Both the position numbers and the translations under genes were made by a program. 64,000 nt of DNA, taken from the NCBI RefSeq assembly GCF_000814025.1, contig NZ_JWLL01000005.1, positions 1 to 64,000 of the forward strand, in the 5' to 3' direction. Shown one piece after another: positions 54,917-64,000 of this stretch; within the stretch, counting starts at the first letter, position 1; every line of letters begins with the position of its first letter. Origin of the DNA: Tateyamaria sp. ANG-S1. GTDB lineage: Bacteria; Pseudomonadota; Alphaproteobacteria; Rhodobacterales; Rhodobacteraceae. Below the pieces are notes generated by a model, which was not told the origin of the DNA, ran no database searches, and saw nothing but the letters and a program-made list of their open reading frames with translations.

Positions 54917-55411
54917 ATGTCAAAGAAACAGCACTACACCATCACCGTGAACGGCAAAGAGGAGGAATTCCTCGCCGAGCCGCGCGAATTGCTGATTTAC
55001 ACGCTGCGTGAACGGCTGAACATCACCGGCCCGCATATTGGTTGCGAAACCTCGCATTGTGGGGCCTGCACCGTCACGATTGACGGCAAATCAGTGAAAG
55101 CCTGCACCATGTTTGTCGCACAAGCCGACGGCAAGGGCATCACCACCATCGAAGGCATCGGTGGGCCGGACGACCTGCATCCGCTGCAAAACGCATTCAA
55201 GGAACATCACGGGCTTCAGTGCGGATATTGCACGCCCGGGATGATTACCCGAGCGACCAAGCTGCTCGAAGAGAACCCCAACCCGACAGAGGAAGAAATT
55301 CGCTTTGGTATGGCTGGCAATATCTGCCGCTGCACCGGGTATCAGAACATCGTGAAATCCATTCAGGCCGCAGCCGCCGAAATGTCAGCCGCGAAGGAGG
55401 CCGCAGAATGA
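54917..55411 (+). CDS. coxS: CO dehydrogenase small (2Fe-2S) subunit
   Basis: A 164-residue two-cluster ferredoxin-like subunit. The N-terminal [2Fe-2S] ligands are in [17 protein letters not shown] with KACT later; the C-terminal four-helix domain cluster is in [12 protein letters not shown] and [12 protein letters not shown]. It relays electrons from the Mo-Cu site to CoxM. Its stop overlaps the coxL ATG (ATGA). Confidence 0.97.
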   Translation: MSKKQHYTITVNGKEEEFLAEPRELLIYTLRERLNITGPHIGCETSHCGACTVTIDGKSVKACTMFVAQADGKGITTIEGIGGPDDLHPLQNAFKEHHGLQCGYCTPGMITRATKLLEENPNPTEEEIRFGMAGNICRCTGYQNIVKSIQAAAAEMSAAKEAAE

Positions 55412-57837
55412 AAGACGAAGTAGACAGCCGCGAAGATCGCGTCGCCAACCTCAAAGGCATGGGATGCTCGCGCAAGCGGGTTGAGGATGCGCGCTTTACG
55501 CAGGGCAAGGGCAACTATGTCGATGACGTCAAACTGGACGGCATGTTGTTTGGCGACTTTGTACGCTCTCCTTATGCGCATGCGCGGATCAAGAGCATAG
55601 ACACCGAGGCCGCTTTGAAAGTGAAGGGCGTTCTGGCTGTGCTGACCGCCAAAGACCTCGAACCGCTGGGCCTCCATTGGATGCCAACCCTTGCGGGCGA
55701 CAAGCAGATGGTTCTGGCTGACGGCAAGGTGCTGTTCCAGGGTCAGGAGGTCGCCTTTGTCGTTGCCGAAGATCGCTATGCCGCCGCCGATGGGATTGAG
55801 GCGGTTGAGGTCGAATACGAAGAGCTTGAAGTGATTGTGGACCCGTTCAAAGCAATGGAGTCCGATGTTGTCCTGCGCGAAGATCTGGTGGCCGAAGACG
55901 GGTCGTTGCCCGATGGCGCGCATGGCCCGCGCAAGCACCACAACCATATCTTCACCTGGGAAGCAGGCGACAAAGAGCCAACTGAAGAGGTGATTGCCAA
56001 TGCCGAAGTGGTTGCCGAAGAAAGCATGTACTACCACCGCACCCACCCGTGCCCGCTGGAAACCTGCGGCTGCGTGGCGTCGATGGACAAGGTCAACGGC
56101 AAGCTGACGCTGTGGGGCACGTTCCAAGCGCCGCACGCCATTCGGACGGTTGTGTCTCTGATTTCCGGGATTGAAGAACACAACATTCGGGTCATAAGCC
56201 CCGATATTGGCGGCGGGTTTGGGAATAAAGTGGGGGCCTACCCGGGCTATGTGTGTTCGGTCGTCGCCTCTATCGTGACGGGCAAGCCGGTGAAATGGAT
56301 CGAAGACCGGATGGACAATTTGATGACCACCGCCTTCGCCCGCGACTACTGGATGAAGGGCCGGATTTCCGCCACCAAAGAGGGCAAGATCACCGGGCTG
56401 CATTGCCATGTCACCGCCGACCACGGTGGGTTCGACGCCTGCGCCGACCCAACGAAGTTCCCTGCCGGGTTCATGAACATTTGCACTGGGTCGTATGACA
56501 TCCCGACCGCGTTCCTTGAGGTCGATGGCGTCTATACCAACAAGGCCCCCGGCGGCGTCAGCTATCGCTGTTCGTTCCGTGTGACCGAGGCGGTGTATTT
56601 CATCGAACGCATGATCGAAGTCCTCGCGATTGAGCTGAACATGGATGCGGCAGAACTGCGCCGGATCAACTTTATCAAGAAAGAGCAGTTCCCGTACACG
56701 GCGGCGCTTGGTTGGGAATATGACTCGGGCGATTATCATACCGCTTGGGACAAGGCCCTGAAGACTGTCGATTACGAAGGGTTGCGCGCCGAGCAAGCGC
56801 AACGGGTCGAGGATTTCAAGGCTGGGAAAACCCGGTCGTTGATGGGCATCGGCCTCAGCTTCTTCACCGAAATCGTGGGCGCTGGCCCGGTCAAGAATTG
56901 CGACATCCTTGGCCTTGGCATGTTCGACAGCTGCGAAATCCGCATCCACCCCACGGGATCTGCGATTGCGCGGCTCGGCACCATCTCTCAGGGGCAAGGC
57001 CATGCGACGACATTCGCACAAATCCTCGCGTCCGAGATTGGTCTGCCTGCGGATAGCATCACCATCGAAGAAGGCGACACAGATACCGCACCCTACGGGC
57101 TGGGCACCTACGGTTCCCGTTCGACCCCGGTTGCCGGTGCGGCAACGGCGATGGCGGGCCGCAAAATCCGCGCCAAGGCGCAGATGATCGCAGCCTATCT
57201 GCTCGAAGTGCATGACGACGACGTCGAATTCGATGTGGATCGGTTCGTCGTTAAGGGCGCACCTGAGCGGTTCAAGACCATGAAAGAAATCGCCTTCGCG
57301 GCGTACAACCAAGCCATTCCGGGGATCGAGCCTGGTCTGGAAGCGGTCAGCTACTATGACCCGCCCAACATGACCTATCCGTTCGGGGCCTATATCTGCG
57401 TCATGGACATCGACGTTGACACGGGCGTCACGGATATCCGCCGCTTCTACGCGCTGGATGATTGCGGAACACGGATCAACCCGATGATCATCGAAGGGCA
57501 GGTGCATGGCGGTTTGACCGAAGCGCTCGCCGTCGCATTGGGGCAAGAGATTGCCTATGACGATATGGGCAACGTGAAGACCGGCACGCTCATGGACTTT
57601 TTCCTGCCAACGGCATGGGAGGTCCCGAATTACGAGACCGACTACACCGTGACCCCTTCACCGCACCATCCTATCGGGGCGAAGGGCGTTGGCGAAAGCC
57701 CGCATGTGGGCGGCGTGCCCTGCTTCTCTAACGCAGTCCAAGATGCGTTCCGGGCCTTTGGCAACCGGCATACCAACATGCCGCATGATCATTGGCGGAT
57801 CTGGAAGACAGCCAATGAACTTGGCCTGCACGACTAG
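55408..57837 (+). CDS. coxL: CO dehydrogenase large (Mo-Cu) subunit, form I
   Basis: The catalytic subunit oxidises CO to CO2 at a molybdopterin cytosine dinucleotide-Cu site. The 809-residue length equals that of Oligotropha CoxL. The active-site loop is SYRCSFR with Cys at residue 388, the Cu-S ligand position, and GVGES places Glu at 763, the catalytic glutamate position. This loop (form I pattern AYxCSFR, here with Ser for Ala) separates it from form II relatives (AYRGAGR). The start at 55408 overlaps coxS (ATGA), and the frame upstream is not homologous. A GC hairpin follows at 57849. Confidence 0.98.
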   Translation: MKDEVDSREDRVANLKGMGCSRKRVEDARFTQGKGNYVDDVKLDGMLFGDFVRSPYAHARIKSIDTEAALKVKGVLAVLTAKDLEPLGLHWMPTLAGDKQMVLADGKVLFQGQEVAFVVAEDRYAAADGIEAVEVEYEELEVIVDPFKAMESDVVLREDLVAEDGSLPDGAHGPRKHHNHIFTWEAGDKEPTEEVIANAEVVAEESMYYHRTHPCPLETCGCVASMDKVNGKLTLWGTFQAPHAIRTVVSLISGIEEHNIRVISPDIGGGFGNKVGAYPGYVCSVVASIVTGKPVKWIEDRMDNLMTTAFARDYWMKGRISATKEGKITGLHCHVTADHGGFDACADPTKFPAGFMNICTGSYDIPTAFLEVDGVYTNKAPGGVSYRCSFRVTEAVYFIERMIEVLAIELNMDAAELRRINFIKKEQFPYTAALGWEYDSGDYHTAWDKALKTVDYEGLRAEQAQRVEDFKAGKTRSLMGIGLSFFTEIVGAGPVKNCDILGLGMFDSCEIRIHPTGSAIARLGTISQGQGHATTFAQILASEIGLPADSITIEEGDTDTAPYGLGTYGSRSTPVAGAATAMAGRKIRAKAQMIAAYLLEVHDDDVEFDVDRFVVKGAPERFKTMKEIAFAAYNQAIPGIEPGLEAVSYYDPPNMTYPFGAYICVMDIDVDTGVTDIRRFYALDDCGTRINPMIIEGQVHGGLTEALAVALGQEIAYDDMGNVKTGTLMDFFLPTAWEVPNYETDYTVTPSPHHPIGAKGVGESPHVGGVPCFSNAVQDAFRAFGNRHTNMPHDHWRIWKTANELGLHD

Positions 57838-57848
57838 GGCGTAACGGT

Positions 57849-57878
57849 GGGGCGCGCGGCCTCTCCCCCGCGCGCCCC
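57849..57878 (+). terminator. GC hairpin between coxL and coxD
   Basis: GGGGCGCGCGG (57849-57859) pairs perfectly with CCGCGCGCCCC (57868-57878), an 11-pair stem with an 8-base loop. It lies 12 bases after coxL and 17 before coxD, with no T-run. It may lower downstream maturation-gene expression relative to the structural subunits. Confidence 0.6.
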
Positions 57879-57894
57879 AACCACGGAGACTTCG

Positions 57895-58770
57895 ATGACT
57901 TGGAACACCCTTCAAACTGCGCTGGCGGCGCACAACTATGTCGCGTCCGACGATCTATCAGTGGCGCTGCATCTGGCCTTGTCACTGGAACGCCCGCTTT
58001 TGCTGGAAGGGGCGGCTGGCGTCGGGAAAACCGAAATCGCCCGTACCCTCAGCCTGACCCAAGGTACCAAGTTAATCCGGTTGCAGTGCTACGAGGGGCT
58101 CGACGCGTCACAAGCCATCTACGAATGGAACTACCAGCGCCAGTTGCTGACCATCCGGTCGGCGGCCGAGGATGGCGAGACCGGCAAAGCCGTAGAGGAC
58201 CGGATATTTTCCCGCGAGTTCCTGTTGGAGCGCCCGCTTTTGGCGGCCATCACACAGGACGCGCCACCCGTCCTTTTGATCGACGAAATCGACCGCGCGG
58301 ATGAGGAATTTGAGGCTTACCTGTTGGAGGTTCTGTCCGATTACCAAGTCTCGGTCCCAGAGCTTGGAACGATCAAGGCCACCTGCAAACCCATCGTGAT
58401 CCTGACATCCAACGGCACCCGCGACCTGTCGGACGCGCTGCGCCGTCGTTGCCTTTACACGTATGTTGAGTATCCTGATCGCGCAACAGAACTTGCGATC
58501 CTTCAGGCCCGCTGCCCTGAGGTTGAGGCGCATTTGGCCGCTCAGATCATCGGTTTCGTGCAAAAGCTGCGCGAGGAGGAGTTGGAGAAGACCCCCGGCA
58601 TTGCCGAGATGCTGGATTTTGCGGCGGCGTTGATGGGGCTTGGCATCGCCGATCTGACCGATGATCCGGCTGTACTGCAATCCACGCTGACAACCTTGCT
58701 AAAGACCCAAAGCGATCAGGCGCAGATCACGTCTGAAGTCGCGGCACGGATCGCAGGGAAAGCCGCATGA
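57895..58770 (+). CDS. coxD: CO dehydrogenase maturation AAA+ ATPase
   Basis: A 291-residue MoxR-type AAA+ ATPase with Walker A GAAGVGKT (residues 39-46), Walker B LLIDEIDRAD (near 133), sensor-1 VILTSNGTRDLSDALRRR. In Oligotropha CoxD is needed to assemble the sulfur and copper of the active site. The ATG at 57895 follows CGGAGAC. It overlaps coxE by four bases (ATGA). Confidence 0.95.
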   Translation: MTWNTLQTALAAHNYVASDDLSVALHLALSLERPLLLEGAAGVGKTEIARTLSLTQGTKLIRLQCYEGLDASQAIYEWNYQRQLLTIRSAAEDGETGKAVEDRIFSREFLLERPLLAAITQDAPPVLLIDEIDRADEEFEAYLLEVLSDYQVSVPELGTIKATCKPIVILTSNGTRDLSDALRRRCLYTYVEYPDRATELAILQARCPEVEAHLAAQIIGFVQKLREEELEKTPGIAEMLDFAAALMGLGIADLTDDPAVLQSTLTTLLKTQSDQAQITSEVAARIAGKAA

Positions 58771-59948
58771 GCCGCGTCACCCGCTTTGCGTCCCGTGACC
58801 CAGGACCAGCCGCGCGGGTTGTGGGGTTCATCGCGCATTTGCGCGACAACGGCTTGCGTCTAGGCGTGGCGGAGGCAGACCTTGGCCTGACCGCGCTGAC
58901 CCATGTGAATGCTGCCGCCCCCGACGAGTGCCGCCGCGTTCTGCGCGCCATTTGCACAGGCAGTAAGGAAGAGGCGGACCAGTTCGACGCGCTTTTTGAT
59001 AGCTATTGGATGGATGCGGGCCGGGTGAAGCAACGCATCATCCCCAAACTGCACGCGGCCATGACCGATGATGCCCACAGCTCTCGCGATGGTAAGGGTG
59101 AGGATGCGAGCGCCAGCGGGACATCCACGACTCCAGATACGGAAGACGGCGAAGCCGACAGCGATGGCACGGGCAAGCTGATCGCGACGGAACAGCGCAA
59201 CCTCAGCCGCCGTGACCTGCGCGATCTGGTCCGCGGCGAAGAAATTGCTGAGGCCGAGGCCATTGCACGACGCATGGGTGCAGCCCTGCGCGACAAACGC
59301 TCCCGCCGCCGCATCGCGGCCCGCAAAGGGGACCGGCTGCATTTTCGCAAGACGATCCGGCGCAGCCTGTCCACAGGCGGGGAACCTCTGCGCCTGATGC
59401 GCAAGCGCCGGCCCGACCGGACCCGAAAGATCGTAGCGCTATGTGACGTGTCGGGGTCCATGAGCGTTTATGCTCAGGTGTTTCTGGCGTTCCTCGCGGG
59501 TCTGATGCGCGCGGATAAAGATACGGACGCCTACCTGTTTCACACCCGCCTTGTACGGATCACCGAGGCCTTGCGCGACAAAGACACCATGCGCGCCATT
59601 GGGCGGATGTCGCTGATGGCGAACGGGTTCGGGGGCGGGTCCAAAATCGGGCCGTCTCTGCAACGCTTCGCAGATACCTATGCCAAACGGTTCGTGGATG
59701 GGCGGTCAGTTGTGCTGATCCTTTCGGATGGGTGCGATACCGAACCGGCCGAACACATCGCTGCCGCACTGACGAAACTCAAGAAACGCGGTTGCAAGAT
59801 GGTCTGGCTCAACCCCTTGAAAGGGTGGCGGGACTACGCACCCGTGGCTGGTGGCATGGCCGCCGCGTTGCCGCACCTTGATCTGTTCCAAGCGGCCAAT
59901 ACGCTGGACGATCTGGCGGCGCTTGAACCCGAATTGGCAGCGCTATGA
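58767..59948 (+). CDS. coxE: CO dehydrogenase maturation VWA protein
   Basis: A 393-residue protein with a long variable N-terminal part and a C-terminal von Willebrand A domain whose metal site is at IVALCDVSGSMSVYA (DxSxS), followed by a conserved Asp near DGCDTEP. It works with the CoxD AAA+ ATPase, as in other MoxR-VWA pairs. Residues about 105-135 are acidic, low-complexity and probably disordered. Translationally coupled to coxD before and coxF after (ATGA overlaps). Confidence 0.93.
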   Translation: MSRVTRFASRDPGPAARVVGFIAHLRDNGLRLGVAEADLGLTALTHVNAAAPDECRRVLRAICTGSKEEADQFDALFDSYWMDAGRVKQRIIPKLHAAMTDDAHSSRDGKGEDASASGTSTTPDTEDGEADSDGTGKLIATEQRNLSRRDLRDLVRGEEIAEAEAIARRMGAALRDKRSRRRIAARKGDRLHFRKTIRRSLSTGGEPLRLMRKRRPDRTRKIVALCDVSGSMSVYAQVFLAFLAGLMRADKDTDAYLFHTRLVRITEALRDKDTMRAIGRMSLMANGFGGGSKIGPSLQRFADTYAKRFVDGRSVVLILSDGCDTEPAEHIAAALTKLKKRGCKMVWLNPLKGWRDYAPVAGGMAAALPHLDLFQAANTLDDLAALEPELAAL

Positions 59949-60724
59949 GCCCGGCAGAGATCCTTGACACCGATCTGGCGGATGCCGCACAGCAATTGCG
60001 CGCGCAGCAAGTGCCTTTTGCCTTTGCAACTATCGTACGTACAGCGGGGGCGACAGCTGCCAAGCCGGGGGCCAAGGCGCTGTTGAGTGCGGATGGCACC
60101 ATTGTTCATGGCTGGCTTGGCGGGGGATGCACGCGCGGTGCGGTCAAACGCGCGGCGCTTGACGCCTTGCAAAGCGGTGCGCCGCAACTCATCTCTGTCG
60201 CGCCGGAAGATATGCTTGCTGAAAAAGGTGTCGCGCCCGGCGATACCGTTGAAGGCACGCACTTTGCACGCAATGGCTGTCCCTCGCGCGGCACCGTCGA
60301 CATCTTTATCGAGCCTTGTCTTCCCATGCCCGAGTTGGTGGTCATGGGTACATCGCCGGTCGCGCAAGCGCTCAGCACGCTCGCGCCGCAGTTTCACTGG
60401 TCGGTCTCATCTGCTGTTACGCAGGATGAGGGCGGGCCACAGAAATTTATCGTCATCGCAACACAAGGTCAGGGCGATCTCGATGCGTTGACGTCTGCGC
60501 TGTCAGCAGACGCCGCCTATGTGGCTTTCGTCGGCAGCAGTCGGAAATTTGCGACGCTTGCCAACAAACTCCAAGACGGCGGGATCGGTCCCGACAAAAC
60601 CCGGACAGTTCATGCGCCAGCAGGATTGGATCTTGGCGCTGTCACGCCCGAAGAAATCGCGCTCTCGATCCTGGCGCAGTTGCTGCAGGTCCGTCGCGCA
60701 AAGACGGCACTGACACATGGATAG
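59945..60724 (+). CDS. coxF: XdhC/CoxI-family maturation factor
   Basis: A 259-residue XdhC-like protein: N-terminal domain FAFATIVRTAGATAAKPGAK, HGWLGGGCTRGAVKRAALDA, then a C-terminal Rossmann-like domain (LVVMGTSPVAQALSTL) with AAYVAFVGSSRKFATLA. Such proteins help insert sulfido-molybdenum cofactor into molybdenum hydroxylases. It follows coxE by ATGA overlap, the position of coxF in carboxidotroph clusters. The typical Cys of GGGC is present near residue 60. Confidence 0.9.
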   Translation: MSPAEILDTDLADAAQQLRAQQVPFAFATIVRTAGATAAKPGAKALLSADGTIVHGWLGGGCTRGAVKRAALDALQSGAPQLISVAPEDMLAEKGVAPGDTVEGTHFARNGCPSRGTVDIFIEPCLPMPELVVMGTSPVAQALSTLAPQFHWSVSSAVTQDEGGPQKFIVIATQGQGDLDALTSALSADAAYVAFVGSSRKFATLANKLQDGGIGPDKTRTVHAPAGLDLGAVTPEEIALSILAQLLQVRRAKTALTHG

Positions 60725-61325
60725 TGTCGCCGCAATTCTTTTGGCCGCTGGCCTGTCGCGGCGCATGGGTGCGCAAAACAAGCTGCTCTTGCCCGTGGCG
60801 GGCAAACCCATGGTGCGTCATCTGGCAGAAACCTACCTGTCGGTTCTGACAACGCCGCTGACCGTTGTGATCGGACATGAGGCCGACACGGTGCGCAATG
60901 CACTTGCAGGACTACCGATTGAATTTGCTCACAATGACGATTTTGAGGCAGGCCAGCCCGGTTCCGTGGCGGCTGGTGTCGCTGTGGCACCGGATGCGGA
61001 TGTGTTGCTCATTGGCTTGGCCGATCAACCGTGCCTGTCAGCAGACAACCTGATGCAGCTTGTGCACTGGCACCGCGTGCAGGACCCCATAAAGATCACC
61101 GTACCAAAACGCGGCATCAATCGGGGCAATCCTATCATTATCCCGCGTGCCATACGCTCGCGTCTTACCGAAAACTCCGAACGCCCGGGCTGTATGCGTC
61201 TTACTCGTGATGAACCGGATCTTGTTCAATGCGCCCCGCTTACTGCGGATGGCTTTTACTCCGATATCGACACACCGGACGATTACGCAGCCCTCACGTC
61301 CAAAGAGACGGAGGCCACACAATGA
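60717..61325 (+). CDS. MobA-like nucleotidyltransferase
   Basis: A 202-residue protein of the MobA/MocA type with the N-terminal GTP/CTP-binding motif AAILLAAGLSRRMGAQNKLL and LIGLADQPCLSADNLMQLV (the DxPxxS/T variant). It probably makes molybdopterin cytosine dinucleotide, the cofactor form used by CoxL. The ATG overlaps coxF by eight bases. A GGAGG near its 3' end (61310-61314) serves the small gene that follows. Confidence 0.9.
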   Translation: MDSVAAILLAAGLSRRMGAQNKLLLPVAGKPMVRHLAETYLSVLTTPLTVVIGHEADTVRNALAGLPIEFAHNDDFEAGQPGSVAAGVAVAPDADVLLIGLADQPCLSADNLMQLVHWHRVQDPIKITVPKRGINRGNPIIIPRAIRSRLTENSERPGCMRLTRDEPDLVQCAPLTADGFYSDIDTPDDYAALTSKETEATQ

Positions 61326-61414
61326 TGCGCATCGTCGTGGGACTGAAGGCCGTTCTCAAAAAACTAAAGATGACGCCTGAGCAGGCTGACAATGTTCGTT
61401 TTCCCTGTTGCTAA
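61322..61414 (+). CDS. 30-residue ORF ending FPCC in the cox operon
   Basis: ATG at 61322 overlaps the preceding stop by four bases and has a perfect GGAGG (61310-61314) at seven bases. The 30-residue basic product (MMRIVVGLKAVLKKLKM, then TPEQADNVRFPCC) ends in two adjacent cysteines. It is followed 18 bases later by coxG. Translation is well supported by spacing; the function is unknown. A thiol tail next to a Mo-Cu enzyme assembly operon suggests metal or sulfur handling, but this is speculation. Confidence 0.7.
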   Translation: MMRIVVGLKAVLKKLKMTPEQADNVRFPCC

Positions 61415-61432
61415 GAAAAGGACACCAGAAAT

Positions 61433-61885
61433 ATGGAACTCAGCGACGAAATCACCATCAACGCACCCAAAGCCCAAGTGTACGCGGCCCTTAACGACCC
61501 GGAGGTGTTGAAACAGTGCATTCCGGGCTGTGAAGAGCTGATCAAGCATTCTGACACAGAACTGGAAGCCAAGGTCGTGCTGAAAGTCGGCCCGGTCAAA
61601 GCAAAGTTTGGCGGCAACGTTGTTCTTGATCAAAGCGGCGCACCGGATGCGTTTTCCCTGACCGGTCAGGGCAATGGCGGGGCGGCGGGTCACGCAAAAG
61701 GTGGCGCTGAGGTCACCCTGACAGCTGACGGCGACACAACGATCCTGCGCTACCAGGCGAAAGCGGAAATCGGTGGCAAGCTGGCCCAATTGGGCAGCCG
61801 CCTGATCCAGAGCACAGCAAAGAAGCTTGCGGCAAAGTTCTTCAAATCCTTTGCAGATGTGGTCAATGAAGATGTTGCAGCCTGA
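61433..61885 (+). CDS. coxG: CO dehydrogenase subunit G, SRPBCC membrane-anchor family
   Basis: A 150-residue SRPBCC-fold protein: ELSDEITINAPKAQVYAALN, then CIPGCEELIKHSDTELEAKV, and LAQLGSRLIQSTAKKLAAKF, FKSFADVV. CoxG proteins help attach CO dehydrogenase to the cytoplasmic membrane and, in other lineages, carry quinones. It closes the conserved operon; AAAAGGA lies ten bases before the ATG. This short form lacks the long C-terminal tail seen in some homologues. Confidence 0.93.
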   Translation: MELSDEITINAPKAQVYAALNDPEVLKQCIPGCEELIKHSDTELEAKVVLKVGPVKAKFGGNVVLDQSGAPDAFSLTGQGNGGAAGHAKGGAEVTLTADGDTTILRYQAKAEIGGKLAQLGSRLIQSTAKKLAAKFFKSFADVVNEDVAA

Positions 61886-62040
61886 GGCTGGGATCTATGC
61901 CGAGCGTGTGGCCGACATCGTTGATGTGGCCGCGCGCCTTATTCGGGACGATAAGCAGTTTCGGTGAGTTAACCAATCGCGGGGCGACGCGTTCGCGTGC
62001 TTGGATTTCTGAAAGCTGAAGAAAATAGTGAGGATCTCGT

Positions 62041-62940
62041 TCACACGGTCTGAGCCAATCTGTCTTCAGAACCGTCTGAGCTTGCTATGTGAACCTCTGC
62101 AAGCTGCGAGGGGAACGTTAAATTGATTTCTGCCAGTGCAGAGACCGCTATCACTGACGCATCCCTCAGTGATCCGACCAACCCGATTGGGCCTTTCAAT
62201 CTGCTGATGTCAGCTTTGCTCGCCCCCAAACCAAAGAGCGTTTCACACCGCATCGCGTGCGTGCATCGACTGCCGAGCGAACCGATAAAGCCCGCGGATG
62301 TCCGTACCGCTTTCAGCAACAGATGGGGTTCCCAATCGTGATCGTGAAGCAGGGTCAGGAACGTGGTTCTTTGGTCGAGGCCGCTGAGGTCCAGGGCCTT
62401 ATCAAAAGACGTCAGATGGATTGGCGCCTGTGTTGAAAGATGCTGTGTGGCGGCCAGATCTTCGGTGTCTGGTGAGATCAGGGCAACCTCATATCCGGTT
62501 GCATGGCCAAGATGCGCCATGGACCGAAAGATTGCGCCGCGCCCCGCCAAGCATAGCCGGACACGCGGTTCGTAGGTAAAGCTGTAGCGTTTTTTGTCAG
62601 CCCCACCGCCGGAAAAGTGCAGCGTCGCTTGTCTGCGCACATCAAAATCCTACTTTGCTTTCAGCAGCACCTCGCGGTTAGGTGCGGGGTCAATCAAAAG
62701 CTCCAGCGCCCCGCCGTAGGGGAGTTTCAGTCAAGAAACCGTGATCCTTCGCCGTAACGAACAACCTCCTTACAATTGGCCTGCAACGCCATCAGCGCGC
62801 TATGCTGAATGTCCCGGTCGATACAGCTGTTAGACAGATACCCTGTCATCGTTTCATCCGGTTCTACGATCGCCAGTGAGCCGGCTTCACGCGCGGCCCC
62901 ACCTCCGATCGCAAGGGACGTGATCAGGGCAAGCCGATGT
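62041..62940 (-). pseudogene. XdhC/CoxI-family gene, frameshifted and truncated
   Basis: Reading leftward, ALITSLAIGGGAAREAGSLA and TGYLSNSCIDRDIQHSALMA with YGEGSRFLD are the N-terminal XdhC domain. A one-base loss near 62727 gives a stop; the other frame resumes as LKLPYGGALELLIDPAPNRE, TAG (62650-62652), then QATLHFSGGG and the Rossmann half (VRLCLAGRGAIFRSMAHLGH; FIGSLGSRCTHAMRCETLFG; LKGPIGLVGSLRDASVIAVS). The N-terminal methionine region is absent. It is convergent with coxG and was probably a coxI-like maturation gene. Confidence 0.85.
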
Positions 62941-63037
62941 TTCGCGCTTTTAGTAAATGACCGCAAAGCGGGCTGCAACTGCAGCAACTGGATTACGCGT
63001 TGAATGTCCGGTTTGGGCCGCCTCCCCGAGATGATGC

Positions 63038-63401
63038 CAAGGTACGTGACAGCCATGCGGTCTATGACGACCGCGTGTTCCAATGGAACGAACCTCCGGA
63101 GGGCGGGCATCCAGGCGAGGCCCACAATTGTCGTTGCTACGCTGAACCAGTTGTATCGAATGCACCCAGTAACGTTGTGCTTGCTGATTTCGCAGCAACA
63201 GCCGATGCACCCGTCCCAGAGCAGATTGGCGGCTTTTGGCGCGGGTTGGCGCGCAGCTTTCCCGCAATTGCCGGGCTACTCGGAGCACTTGAAGAGCAAG
63301 ACAGGCTCTCAGAGCTTTCGGGGTCCGCTGTAGGTCGTCAGCCTCAGCCAGATGAACGCCTTAGTTGCCTCCGGAAAGCTCATACCAATGATGGACCCTG
63401 A
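63038..63401 (+). pseudogene. Phage Mu gpF-like minor head protein fragment
   Basis: AKVRDSHAVYDDRVFQWNEP and PEGGHPGEAHNCRCYAEPVV match the C-terminal end of Mu gpF-like minor head proteins (S-H, HPG, NCRC pattern). The rest (IPEQIGGFWRGL-like tail) looks like the family's variable end. No head gene continues on either side, so this is a lone fragment of a lost prophage. Confidence 0.75.
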
Positions 63402-63479
63402 CGCTGTCAAACGTCCTTGGCGTCGCTCAGATGGAGATACTTTGGTATCAATGTTGAGAGCTCAAGCTCAGTGGATTGA

Positions 63480-63895
63480 CGCAGCCAGATTTGTTTTTTT
63501 CCTGCCTTGGTCGTGTCGAAACGACCATACGGCCCGCGTACTTGTACTACACCACCCGGCTGTAACTCTTCGCGGACCTTCCGGGTCCAGTCTCCCAGCA
63601 CCTTCATGGTGAACCGCAATCGGTCCTCTCCCGGCGCGCTGGAAATTGTGAATGGGTGCGGCTCGTTCCAGCCCTTCCCTTCGACTTCAACAAACGCGAA
63701 CTGCCCAGGCTTGAAGTCGAGCATCTTATCGACAGGTTTCAGCACCACCTCGGTTGCGCGTTCCAGCGCGTTCACCGCTTCGATGGTGAATGGAAGTGCT
63801 GTCCGCCTGTTCATCCCAAAGACAGAATGTAACAGTGCGATGATGCCAACCGCCGCTGCCACGATCAGGATGATAAAACTGATCCTGCAACGCTT
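63480..63895 (-). pseudogene. Ferredoxin-reductase-type flavoprotein fragment
   Basis: Reading leftward, a membrane helix (ISFIILIVAAAVGIIALLHS), then the FAD-binding domain of ferric-reductase/NADPH-oxidase-like enzymes: KPGQFAFVEVEGKGWNEPHP, FTISSAPGEDRLRFTMKVLG, VRGPYGRFD, KKQIWL. At about 63480 the frame departs from the family (the expected AGGIGITP cofactor-binding strand is replaced), and the upstream end reaches the window edge. A truncated remnant. Confidence 0.75.
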
Positions 63896-64000
63896 TGCAT
63901 CAAGGTCCGCGTCGAAACGTCAAGTGTCGGCAAGCAACGATCACTATCGCCCACCAACGTCAAACTCCATAGAGTTGGGTGGTCGCGGCTCCACCATCTG

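Noticed and set aside
55363-57546. 727-codon frame antisense to coxL
   Set aside because: It is the mirror of a highly conserved coxL gene and has the His/Arg-rich composition of a shadow frame.

Overview
The window looks like a chromosomal segment of a marine Roseobacter-type alphaproteobacterium (Rhodobacteraceae). The basis is the leuC-leuD-membrane protein-nuclease-leuB gene order, a form I CO dehydrogenase (cox) operon, pobA, a TRAP transporter, a dimethylglycine/sarcosine dehydrogenase-like protein, an RTX protein with its own type I secretion genes, and generally GC-rich coding. The assignment rests on gene content, not on a database search.

Layout. 1-5600 is an accessory patch: a glycine-run small protein, a strong RNA hairpin and two small membrane proteins face a convergent HlyD/ABC export pair, followed by an internally deleted IS110 transposase. 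5600-17170 is core-like: rlmH, rsfS, a lipoprotein, a DUF2975/XRE pair, a metallo-hydrolase/MscS pair, leucine biosynthesis (leuC, leuD, leuB with two interposed genes), a DMT exporter and tRNA-Pro(CGG). 17300-31090 holds a LysR/DsbA-like/AhpD-like redox cluster, a FAD protein, a GcvT-type dehydrogenase with a short TetR, pobA, and a TRAP system facing a LacI regulator with two identical palindromic operators between them. 31090-36265 mixes decayed DNA (SDR and recombinase remnants, a possible porin tail) with a second LysR/DsbA-like/peroxiredoxin/SnoaL cluster. 36266-43182 encodes a 1245-residue repetitive RTX/CHRD protein and its transporter and adaptor. 43190-52450 has two LysR genes, a royal-jelly-type beta-propeller protein, a peroxiredoxin, a decayed MarR/EamA pair, a radical SAM-DUF547 pair, and gene fragments next to an intact small tyrosine recombinase.

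52800-61890 is the clearest system. A MHYT-LytTR regulator is followed by coxM-coxS-coxL-coxD-coxE-coxF, a MobA-like nucleotidyltransferase, a 30-residue ORF ending in Phe-Pro-Cys-Cys, and coxG. CoxL is 809 residues with the Ser-Tyr-Arg-Cys-Ser-Phe-Arg loop (Cys388) and Glu763, as expected for the Mo-Cu enzyme. Direct repeats 21 bp apart just before coxM are a good candidate binding site for the LytTR domain. The last 2 kb (62040-64000) is debris: a broken xdhC-type gene, a Mu gpF-like phage fragment and a flavin-reductase fragment.

Least described and most worth following up: the glycine-run peptide locus at the left end, the 30-residue FPCC ORF inside the cox operon, the radical SAM-DUF547 lipoprotein pair, and the LytTR repeats before coxM.
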